Shown here in pieces: positions 47,301-53,984 of a stretch of 64,000 bases of DNA. Each line of letters opens with the position of its first letter. Within the stretch, counting starts at the first letter, position 1. Source of the stretch: Isoetes taiwanensis (Eukaryota > Streptophyta > Lycopodiopsida > Isoetales > Isoetaceae). The position numbers and the translations under genes are program-made. The notes below the pieces were generated by a model that was not told where the DNA came from, did no database searches, and saw only the letters and a program-made list of their open reading frames with translations. Location of the stretch: positions 9,437,614 through 9,501,613 of the forward strand of contig JAJEKV010000034.1 in NCBI GenBank assembly GCA_021234155.1, written 5' to 3'.

Positions 47301-50165
47301 CATTAAGGAAGTCTTGAACAGATTTCATATGGAAGACTCCAAGCCAGTTCCTGCTCCATATGAACCAGGCATCAGACTTACCTTAGATCTTGATGGAGAA
47401 CCGTGACACCACTTTATTTCGCCAATTGGTTGGTTCTCTCATTTACTCCACTATTACAAGGCCTGATATTGTATTTGCAGTTGGGCAGGTTAGCAAATAC
47501 ATGCAACATCCTAAGAGGACTCATTGGATGGCAGCCAAGAGGATTCTAGCATACTTGAAAGGTACAATGTTTGAGGGGATTTCTTATTTTCGAAATCAAT
47601 CTCCGATGCTGTCCTTTTACACAGATGCAGACTTTGCATCTCATGATTATGAGACTAGAAAGTCTACTACAGGGTTTCTTTCATTTTTTGGACAGAGTCC
47701 AATAATGTGGTCATCGAAAAAGCAAACCACTGTCAGCCTCAGCACCACAGAAGCAGAATTGAAAGCCATGTGCACTGGATTTCAAGAAATTTTATGGATG
47801 CTCAATCTCTTTCAAGACTTGGGAGTGTCAATAAAGGCAGCCACACTATTAGTGGATAACTCTGGTGCTATAGCATTGACAAAAGACCAGAAGTATCATC
47901 CCTTAACAAAGCATTTGGATACTCAGCTATGTTTCATGAGAGAGCAGCTTGACACTACCATGATCAATCTGCAATTTTGTGCTACACGAAAACAATTGGC
48001 TGATGGGATGACTAAGCCTTTGGTTGGAGTCAAACTCAAGCAGATGAAGCAGGCTCTAAGACTGCAGCTAGGCACTTAAGTGTGCTTTATTTGTTCTCTC
48101 TTTACAATTTTTGTTCTGTGTGTTAGGGTTCAGTTTCAGGAGGGGTATTAGAGTTAGAAACTGACCTAACCCTAACCTATGACCTAACCCTAACCTATGA
48201 TGTGGTGGCCCATCTATGCCATCTACTATATAGCTAGGCTTGTTCTCCTTTTTAGTAACTTCAATAGAGCGTCTTCTTCTCTTCTTCTTGTTTCACTCTC
48301 ACAACTTCAAGGTAAATAATTTTCTTAAGTTACATTTTCCAGTTGGAAAAGGTTACCAGCTTTTCTGATAATGCTACACAAACTAATGTTAGTATTTATC
48401 TTTCCAAAATATATGTATGTAGGATTTGATACGTGCTATTCTAGCATTCACTTGAATAGATTGCTCTTTGCAGCATGTTTTGAAAAGCATGATCTGCTGC
48501 AGGTTCTTGAGGAATTGTCACTAAAGTTACAACCAAGCACAACAGACCAAAAAGTTGGTTATTTGATCATGGAGCAGGTTCTCTTCCCCCCAAAAAAAAA
48601 AAAAAAAAACTAAAAAGGATTTATTAGCCAAGGTATTTTGCACTCCCCCCTTTTCAAACATCAACAACCTCATAATCTTATATTGTTTTAAAGCCAAGTG
48701 ATAAAACAGATGATCTATGACTCCTTGTCCTTATCGGCTAGGAATATGATGGCCAAATTATATGTGAGTGCTTTAGAACTGAATGTTAGTAAATACTCAG
48801 ATAAGAACTGATCCGTTAAGCATTTGATAGTCCCTAGAAAGCACATAGTCCAAATGCCGAAATCTTTAAAACAGCTTGGGCACTGCTGTCCCTTGATAGA
48901 ATGTTTTGGGCAGAATTGAAATGGTTGGAAAATGGTACAATTGGAAGTAAAGCAGGACTCTCGTCAATGCTCTACTTGATGGAACTAGAAAACTTCATCA
49001 ATACATTCATCGGCATCCTCCTTTTCCAAGGAGGGATTGCAGAAACACTTGTTGGCTTGGTGGCCATTTTTGCAAAGAAAGAGAGCCTGCAGGTAAATGT
49101 GAAGAAGACCAAAGTGATGATATTCAACACTTCCAGGCGTGCCATGCACCTGAGTTCTCTAATGGAAAGATATCTAGGTTAATTCATAGGCTCAAAGTGG
49201 TAGCCTATGTAAGATATATTGTACGGCGCCAAGCCATCTGCTTGCACGTATTAGGTTGAGCTTGCATCACTAATAAAATGAGATTTCTCTTCCTTGTTTG
49301 CTCTTTTGTTATGTATTGCCTTCTTTGAACATTGCCAGTCTTGAGCATATCATCATTATTATCCTGTTATTTCATCTTATTATATTATTAACATTCTAAG
49401 AAAGGCGATGTTTCCAGGTTCCTGAGATTAGGAGACGGCTACTTGACCGAAAAGACTGGAGTATGTGTTTTATCCTAAATCAAATGCATTTTTTGACATC
49501 ATTATTAATCTCCTTATTGTCGCAAACCGAAGGCAATTTTTTCTTCTGCTTGGTATGGTTATATGCATTTTAGTTATGTTGATTTAATTAACATTTATGC
49601 GGTAGTACAAAATATAGTACAAAATAGTACGTAGTGTGTATCACTAGCACGACATTGGCGTTTATTCTTATTGCATACTACACTCTGAACAGTGGAATTG
49701 AAAACAGAGTAATATGCTTGGTTTTAATGCAGAAGAACTAGCAGAGGAACAATTGAGCACAATTTTTTGTAATCCACAAATTACTACTCAAACTCGGCAG
49801 CATTTCAAAGAGATGATGCATATGTTCGAATTTGGGGTATTGATTCTGCACTCAGTTGGTGTGATCATCGAAATATCTCTATATTGATTAGATTTTAAAT
49901 TACAGGAATCGATGGAGGCACCAAAGTGTGCTGCATGTGGTGTCATGGCGGTCCAACGATGCTCCCAATGTAAAAGCGCCTGGTATGGTCCAATGTTGAG
50001 TAATAATCAAGCAATCTTAATGTTTGGTATTTCTAGTTTCTTAGAAAATTAGCTAGCTTTACATACTTTGAACAAATGAATTACAGGTATTGCAGTAGAA
50101 ATTGTCAAGTCTCAAACTGGAAATCTCATAAAAAAATATGTAATCTTATGGCAAACAATATATGA
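32325..50165 (+). CDS. ZMYND10: ZMYND10 (DNAAF7), ciliary dynein-arm assembly factor
   Basis: Twenty exons: 32325-32378, 32454-32519, 32734-32790, 32863-32907, 32987-33043, 33251-33364, 33658-33714, 34291-34360, 35242-35297, 36097-36137, 41534-41576, 42030-42128, 42206-42283, 42363-42452, 43210-43272, 48503-48577, 49418-49460, 49733-49836, 49906-49982, 50087-50165 (TGA). All introns are GT-AG and all phases close, giving 455 residues against about 440 in animals. An in-frame ATG at 32316 would add three. Blocks matching the family include EYLEKLNLQ, SSIINLLE, VVDYCYRKL and LVDQLPVL. A MYND finger at residues 412-448 has C412, C415, C423, C426, C432, C436, H444 and C448. The family works in the cytoplasm with LRRC6 and HSP90-type chaperones to fold dynein heavy and intermediate chains before they reach the axoneme. 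Introns 10 and 15 are swollen by a LINE and a copia element, both in sense orientation. No lesion is visible. Confidence 0.95.
33041..33121 (+). repeat. 40-bp tandem duplication carrying the intron-5 donor
   Basis: GAGGTTGTTGGTCTAA plus 24 bases occurs twice head-to-tail (33041-33080 and 33081-33121), with one inserted A and one C-to-T change. The first GAG|GTTGTT is the exon-5 donor of ZMYND10; the second copy is an identical competing donor. Using it would add 40 nt and bring a TGA at 33080-33082 into frame. Confidence 0.9.
36780..38941 (+). mobile_element. 5'-truncated LINE in ZMYND10 intron 10
   Basis: RT coding runs 36793-37479, then after a TAG continues in the same frame at 37489-37902, then shifts frame to 37895-38941. 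Motifs: GQAGFRRNFSTIDHI, CCYVDFRKAFDTVPR, GVKQGCPLSPTLFGLY, ILLYADDVVLI, YTYLGVQF, and the zinc motif ICRLCHLNVIESEEHFIFTCP. Only one nonsense codon and one frameshift break it. It is in the same orientation as the host gene. The endonuclease and the first part of the RT are missing. After the zinc motif it carries about 130 more residues ending in a very basic tail (KVIRRRKRTVKEKHKQSFKR), which the 22.2-kb copy lacks in its open frame. Confidence 0.9.
39325..39725 (-). CDS. Unidentified coiled-coil ORF antisense in intron 10
   Basis: On the minus strand, two overlapping open frames: 39725-39441, and 39594-39325 ending in TAA. The second reads convincingly as protein, with an amphipathic start (FEEKATRASASLLERMYRSF) and a leucine-heptad end (VKALEEHILELQAKLQLAL). 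Further upstream on the same strand, 41311-41117 has a basic KRKKREC patch. They might be exons of one gene nested against ZMYND10, but I could not join them in phase and know no family for them. Confidence 0.3.
40424..40550 (+). repeat. ~64-bp tandem duplication
   Basis: TATGTAGGCAGATTAAACTTCC and the following CTTGTAACTGGCTTGCAGATCTGCTCAAGTG occur twice in tandem with a few differences, inside ZMYND10 intron 10. Confidence 0.9.
43325..43482 (+). repeat. 5' LTR of intron-15 copia element
   Basis: 158 bp, unusually short. It contains an 18-bp unit GACCTAACCCTAACCTAT twice and a TATATAG box that may be its promoter. It differs from the 3' LTR only by CG here against TG there. Confidence 0.97.
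43936..45162 (+). CDS. Copia gag and protease region
   Basis: Starts at the ATG at 43936; the frame is open further back to 43861 without an ATG. The gag part runs LDPNPQLDGSNFQGWQEFF, then a UBN2-like helical region. A zinc knuckle, CWHCGLQGHYRIQC, lies near residue 230, followed by three Ser-Arg-Ser-Glu-Pro repeats. The aspartic protease active site LLMDSGASQHT lies near 44840-44870. The frame is lost near 45120-45145, where the reading continues one frame over. Confidence 0.92.
   Translation: MLDPWKLDPNPQLDGSNFQGWQEFFKLFLGLMKLKAVLKPGWSPTADAKSASIDESALDHLLILCIPDIRCQLAAFTTFGEAWKYLEDTYALKGLGRVKHFKKQMDQLTIEACTGAADYLQQLRALKQQVVAAGGKMEEDDMILILLSAMETSYSQQVVSIQTQKGVAWTFHDLQTVLLDAELQQSRNSKQVQINYAKANQDKGKAVTDTKSSLSYAERRAQVTCWHCGLQGHYRIQCKAYKQLKDKPAASSRSEPSSRSEPSGRSEPPRSGISGVALSGAFSDEYLNVASDQHLSPSLKYLLMDSGASQHTVTSPALLVNARDDTSLRVTVGNGAVCQSQAKGIIHLEQAHGTCPITEVFHVPDVAANLLSVSTFDKQGKHVIFGNGQMYLTDISPWTLIKPESNLE
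45126..46619 (+). CDS. Copia integrase region
   Basis: Holds the GAG-pre-integrase zinc domain (HARFGHVGG...CHACHLGKQ) and the integrase core, with the catalytic D,D,E visible in LLHMDLCYMP, VRTDNGTEF and GVAERKN. A C-terminal region follows, ending RRSARLQSKQAH. The native reading shifts to the RT frame near 46485-46500; the last 40 residues of this frame are out of frame. Its first residues are also not native, since it continues from the gag frame. Confidence 0.93.
   Translation: MDANKARKQLGVRITGHMNAGGLYTVDGRPQVHSYTYLAADSNLETLWHARFGHVGGRAIGELSRLGMVHGLPKLKSTSLACHACHLGKQPQQPYPPEAEFRATTVLELLHMDLCYMPTLSMGGAHWFFTIVDDYSRFTWVLCVKTKDQAFLKFKEFHVYVEAEFHTCLKAVRTDNGTEFVNKQFNDYLLSHKIRRELTVPYAHAQNGVAERKNRALQNLVRSMLIHKELPAYFWGEAVVTAAYLANRAPTLANPHGTPYELAYGRKPNVDNLRVFGSLAYAAIPQEKLQKLGKLANRAAKCIFIGYPISQKGWKLYNPKTKQVFISRSVDFVESASYYDEEPIEGAVFNLKMLQHLFQHRNHLDTDPTSTITSAHEETMSDTDSVSADGEAELQSPRDHSNVENASLDDAYRLWETYDLHEPDIAHEVDANTILESTAPAPVLRRSARLQSKQAHVSRTSPLQLCSHDSNYGYHRSCHIPGGSSKPSVAKSHERRI
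46492..47406 (+). CDS. Copia reverse transcriptase
   Basis: RT motifs in order: KARLVAKGYAQEFGIDYTDVF, YQLDFKSAFLNGDL with the first catalytic Asp, CKLRKSLYGLRQAPRCW, and ILVLYVDDSIITGD with the Asp pair, then the connection toward RNase H. No stop interrupts it. The frame is lost at about 47395. Confidence 0.95.
   Translation: MFQEPAHCNYALMTQIMDTTDPATYQEAAASPVWQKAMKDEYDMLIKQGTWQLVPKTVHQHVIGNKWVFRTKYNSDGNIAKHKARLVAKGYAQEFGIDYTDVFAPVARMPTIRAVIALAASRGWPIYQLDFKSAFLNGDLQETIFMEQPHGFIKPGEQTLVCKLRKSLYGLRQAPRCWHKKINGFLLKLGFKRSRADPSLYYKQAHDKICILVLYVDDSIITGDAAHLISDLKVQLNKSFEITDLGLLHYCLGVEVWQKDTSIMISQTKYIKEVLNRFHMEDSKPVPAPYEPGIRLTLDLDGEP
47390..48079 (+). CDS. Copia RNase H and 3' end of pol
   Basis: Continues after the frame change with QLVGSLIYSTITRPDIVFAVG, then RNase H: FYTDADFASHDYETRKSTTG (first Asp), STTEAELKAM (Glu), LLVDNSGAIAL (Asp) and KHLDTQLCFMRE. 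It ends at a TAA at 48077-48079, about 65 bp before the 3' LTR. Confidence 0.95.
   Translation: MMENRDTTLFRQLVGSLIYSTITRPDIVFAVGQVSKYMQHPKRTHWMAAKRILAYLKGTMFEGISYFRNQSPMLSFYTDADFASHDYETRKSTTGFLSFFGQSPIMWSSKKQTTVSLSTTEAELKAMCTGFQEILWMLNLFQDLGVSIKAATLLVDNSGAIALTKDQKYHPLTKHLDTQLCFMREQLDTTMINLQFCATRKQLADGMTKPLVGVKLKQMKQALRLQLGT
48146..48303 (+). repeat. 3' LTR of intron-15 copia element
   Basis: Same 158-bp sequence as the 5' LTR except for TG in place of CG. It follows the purine tract directly and is followed by the ACTTC duplication. Confidence 0.97.
48880..49290 (+). pseudogene. LINE fragment in ZMYND10 intron 16
   Basis: FAKKESLQVNVKKTKVMIFNTSRRAMH near 49066-49150 parallels FCAQRELKVNLDKTKVMVFNTSR of the intron-10 LINE. 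The residues before it (LYLMELENFINTFIGILL) match its IDELESFVAALGG segment with a deletion, so the YADD box is missing. The tail toward 49285 (CTAATAAAATGAG) may be the 3' end. Confidence 0.65.
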
Positions 50166-50191
50166 TGTATTATAGCTGTATTTATAATTTC

Positions 50192-50197
50192 AATAAA
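50192..50197 (+). promoter_or_regulatory. Likely ZMYND10 polyadenylation signal
   Basis: AATAAA 27 bp after the stop codon, followed by a T/G-rich stretch. Position and context fit the end of the ZMYND10 transcript. Confidence 0.6.
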
Positions 50198-50297
50198 GTT
50201 TTGTGTATTATTAATTTGTCTATCAACCCTTTATTTATTGGCTGTTTTTAAATCCTTTGTTCCATGGGATAATTCAAGGATATGCCGTTTGACGATT

Positions 50298-50982
50298 GTA
50301 AAAATGCCCTTGTATTTTGATGAATTTATCAAGATACCCTTGTATTTCTGATATTTATCAAAATGCCCTATTCCTCTGATCTGCCAGATGTTCTGCAGAT
50401 CGATACTATAGCCCACTATTCGTCAGCTTGAAATAACCCATCAATTCTCAGCTTGAAGTCGGATAAATTTGTCCAGCTTTTAAAAAAGCAAAATCATAGT
50501 TCTAGATCAGATTTAGGTCAGGTTTTAATTGAGCAGGAACCGCCCAATGGTGATGATGTAGCAGAGAATGATTGTTTACCTTCCAAAGAGAACTTTGATC
50601 TACTGAGGTCCGCTGATAGGAGAAATCAATGTAATTTTGTTGCTGCTTTGATAAATTCTGAGCACGATATAATAATGCATCCTGTTGCTTAATATGCATT
50701 CGATCGTCAGCTTTATGGATATACGATAGATCAGAAAATAAATTTATGGGTCTCGATTGCATGTGAAAAGTTTGAGGATTGCCATGGCAAACTATCTCTG
50801 TGATATGAGAGGGATTGCTTCTGGATAATTCAAAGTAAGTGGCAAGTCGAAAGATCAAAGATTTGCTGGAAGCTTCGAAACGAATTGAAGAGGGGCCAGA
50901 TTTGTCCTTAGGGGCATTTTGATAAATATAAGAAATGTATGGGTATTTGATAGATACATCAAAATACAAGGGTATTTTTAAA
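50298..50982. mobile_element. Non-autonomous MULE-like element A (~0.69 kb)
   Basis: Inverted terminal repeats of about 70 bp: 50298-50370 (AAAAATGCCCTTGTATTTTGATG inward) and 50909-50982 in reverse, roughly 85-90% alike. No transposase inside; the ORF at 50453-50692 has no domain. The terminal AATGCCCTTGTA/AATACCCTTGTA matches the ends of the two elements next to it. A target-site duplication was not established. Confidence 0.7.
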
Positions 50983-51040
50983 ATTTTCCCTTCTGTTTAA
51001 CATTCATTTTTATTCAACGTCTCTTTTTCTTACCAAATTC

Positions 51041-51755
51041 AAATGGGCAAATTTTAAAAAGGGATAGGGAAGGCTTGCCAAATGCAGATATTCCCAGAAT
51101 GCCCTTGCAAGATAAAAATGCCAAAAATGCCCCTTGGGCAGGCAATGGGCAGAGCAGAGACGCTATTAGAGTAGCTCCACGATCCGGTTCTAAATACAGG
51201 GAACAAAGGGTTTTACGACCCGATTCAAATTCGTGGGTTTTTGCCGCTGCAGCACGTTGCAACCCATTCTCCATTTCCAAATTTATATCAGAGATTAGAA
51301 TCAGACAAAAACCCAACTATATCACTGGAATTAAAAGTAAAATTAGAATTTTTGACCAATTCAAAGCTCCAGCATCAGATCTAACAAAATTCAGAACTTT
51401 GAAACGGATTTTCTAACCTGATTATTGATTAATTAGCAACCAATTACACAATTTAAAAGTTTAACTCATGCAGATTTTGCAGCCAATTCAAAGATGGTAC
51501 TAGTAGAAGCCATAGTCATTATCTTCGAGGAATAATCGATAAAGAACAAAAGGATTCCTAGGCAAATGGAATTCAAAAACAGGGGCCATTTTGATTTTCG
51601 TTTGAGTAAATAGAGATAATATAGATCGCGTCTCTGCCCGTTCCCGTTGCCTGCCCAAAGGGCATTTTGGGCATTTTTGATCTTGCATGGGCATTCCCGG
51701 AATATCTGCATTTCACAAGGGCATTTGGGTAACTTTCCCTTTTAAAAATGCCCTT
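51041..51755. mobile_element. Non-autonomous MULE-like element B (~0.7 kb)
   Basis: Long imperfect inverted repeats: 51041-51170 pairs with 51626-51755, sharing AAATGCAGATATTCC, AATGCCC, TTGCAAGAT, TTGGGCAGGCAA and GCAGAGACGC. The interior has no recognised coding. Its right terminus overlaps or abuts the left terminus of element C. Confidence 0.75.
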
Positions 51756-53970
51756 ATAGTTTGCGGTATTTGCGAAAATGCTCCACTATTCTCAAAAATT
51801 GCAATTTTGCCCCCGTAAAACACAAGAAAGAACACGATTAATTTTGTTCAGCAATGTACAATTTGTAGCTCAGCGATGGTACGGGGACATCCTGACATCA
51901 AGTTTTTATTTTCTGTAAATCCTGATGCTGTTACCCCAAGTAGTCAGGCACAAACTATGTAAACTTTGCTAGTTCAGCTAGTTCAGAACTTTCAGCTTCC
52001 ATATCAGAAAATAGAATGGGTGTCCAATGACCACTCTGATCCATAAATTTATGCAATCTTCTGTACCATTATGAAAAATTTTCCTCCGTTGCATGACCAT
52101 TCTTAAATTATGTAAAGAAGACATAGAATCTACATCCCACTACCATATACATGAGAATATAATTAAATAACAGGAATTTATCAAGACAAAATGGTCTGTG
52201 CAGCCTTCTTTCGATATAGAAAACAAGTGAGAAAACTTATGACTATCATAAAGAAATTAAATACGTGGAAAAAACACCTTAAGATGTGAAAGATCTTCCT
52301 TTAGCTCATTAACACGTCTAGTAACTCTTTTGTTGTAGATGTGCCTGCAAGTATTTACTCAATAATCACATATCTCAATAGTGTTGTAGTTTGCATACAT
52401 CTTCTGCTGCCTGCAATGTGTTCTTCTGCCTGGAGAGCATTTCTTCTATACTTGCCAATTCACCTTTGGCATCTGCCTTCTTTTTCTCAAAAAGCTTTAT
52501 CTTATCTGAAAAGCTAGCCTGCCATTCAGCAAGCTCTTGATCTGTATCTGTGTACAACAGTGAAGAAAAACTTAAACAGACCTACACACACAAAGTCATG
52601 AACAACTGGAATACTGTCAAGGATAGCTCACATGCATACATCTCAAGACTGCATCGATACAGTTAAGTACGGAAAAACAAGGAGATACCTTATTCAGCAA
52701 TTGAATTCCTGCAGCTTTTGTGATTATGTCATGCATACTGCCCACATCGTGAGCATCTAAATGGATGCAATTCTATGAAACGATCTTCTGTACGGATCCA
52801 CTTCTTTTTTGGCCTTCCTGGTGGTTTAAGTGTTGTCGGAGGTTTCATATTCACTTCCTCCTCCTCTAACACATCTTTAAAGGGAAAAATGGCACCCTTA
52901 TATGCATCACACCATGATTTTAGAGAATAACCAGTGTTAGCAAACTCTTGTGGTTAAGCACAAGGAATTCCCCTATGCCTGGCACGATTCACTGCTTCAG
53001 CTATGTGCTTCTCTTCCTCAGGCACCAACCTCAGAGAAGCATTTTGTTCTGCATTATACCATTCTCATCTAGCTTCATTTCCCCTTCTATGAAACCTATC
53101 CATCAATGCATGCCTAAAATATATAAGCATTGCAATGATGGGTTTTTCTCTTGCATCAAGTAGAAGCGAATTCAGTGATTCTGCTATGTTTGATGTGAGA
53201 TGGCCAAAACGTTGACCAGGAAAGTATGTGGTAGCCCATGTACTAGGTGGAGCAGCTTGCATTAACCAATCTGTTGCATCATTATTAACTCTTCTCATAT
53301 TACAAATCTGCTCATCATATTCTGTAACAGTGTTGGATCTAGTTGCCTCCCAGAAAAAGTGTAGGAATTTTGTATTGTTGCATTTCTTTTTCAAGTTTGC
53401 TTCAAGATGCCTCATGCAATAAGCATTTGCATTGTTCGGAAAAACAGCAAATAGTGCCTCCTGCAATCCCTTATCTCTATTTGACACAAATGTAAGATTA
53501 GGATGTACTTCTAGGCAGTCTCGTAATCGCATAAAAAACCAAGTCCAGTTCTATGTATTCTCGTTATCAATAACTCCAAATGCAACAGGATAAAGACCTC
53601 CTGTAGCATCAATTAAGTGACCAAGGTATTTACCTGTCAAAAAAGTGGCAACCAATCCCAAAAATGGTCTGCAACTTGAAAACCCAATTAGACATGCACC
53701 ATAAGCAATAAACACTCTATAGAAACGTCCATCAATCTCTTCAAGTACTGTTTTACTTCCTGGATTAGTTTCTAATAATTTCTGACAAAACGCATGAAGC
53801 TTTCTATATGCTCTCTTGTGATCTCCATTAATTGCGTTCATTGCTATCTCTTTTGCCCTGTAAGCCACATTGTATGTAATAGGTACACCAGCTTCTCTTC
53901 GAAAATCATCTATTAGCTCTGCTGGTTTATATCTTCGCAAATACTCCAAACAATAAGGGTATTCTTAAAA
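51740..53970 (-). mobile_element. MULE transposon C with broken transposase
   Basis: Left end 51740-51780 (TTTTAAAAATGCCCTTATAG, then TTTGCGGTATTTGCGAAAAT) and, reading inward on the minus strand, right end 53970-53930 (TTTTAAGAATACCCTTATTG, then TTTGGAGTATTTGCGAAGAT) are about 80% alike, indicating inverted termini. The transposase lies just inside the right end on the minus strand. Long unassigned sequence (51.8-52.75 kb) fills the other half. The short ORF at 52557-52375 is a coiled-coil-like piece of unknown origin. Confidence 0.7.
52780..53949 (-). pseudogene. MULE (MuDR-type) transposase, nonsense-broken
   Basis: 53949-53551 ends with a piece of the DDE fold (GKYLGHLIDATGGLYPVAFG, then DNENT) at a TAG, after which the same frame continues with NWTWFFMRL. 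The segment 53532-53065 carries LTFVSNRDKGLQEALFAVFP, AYCMRHLEANLKKKC and GHLTSNIAESLNSLLLDAREK, all typical of the MULE transposase domain and the region after it. A TGA near 53065 and a TAA near 52955 follow. The reading still continues to the basic C-terminus LKPPGRPKKKWIR at about 52800-52840. The N-terminal part is missing because the open frame starts inside the terminal repeat. Confidence 0.85.
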
Positions 53971-53984
53971 TTTGCCCAATTCAA

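Larger units (their letters stand above)
43325..48303 (+). mobile_element. Complete Ty1/copia LTR retrotransposon in ZMYND10 intron 15
   Basis: Target-site duplication ACTTC at 43320-43324 and 48304-48308 brackets two 158-bp LTRs (43325-43482, 48146-48303). They differ at one position only, and both start TATTAG and end CTCACA. A primer-binding site TGGTATCAGAGC (initiator Met tRNA) follows the 5' LTR at 43483, and a purine tract TCAGGAGGGG precedes the 3' LTR. Inside, gag, protease, integrase, RT and RNase H follow in copia order. Three frame changes (near 45130, 46490 and 47395) break the polyprotein. It is in the same orientation as ZMYND10 and removed with the intron. Confidence 0.97.
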
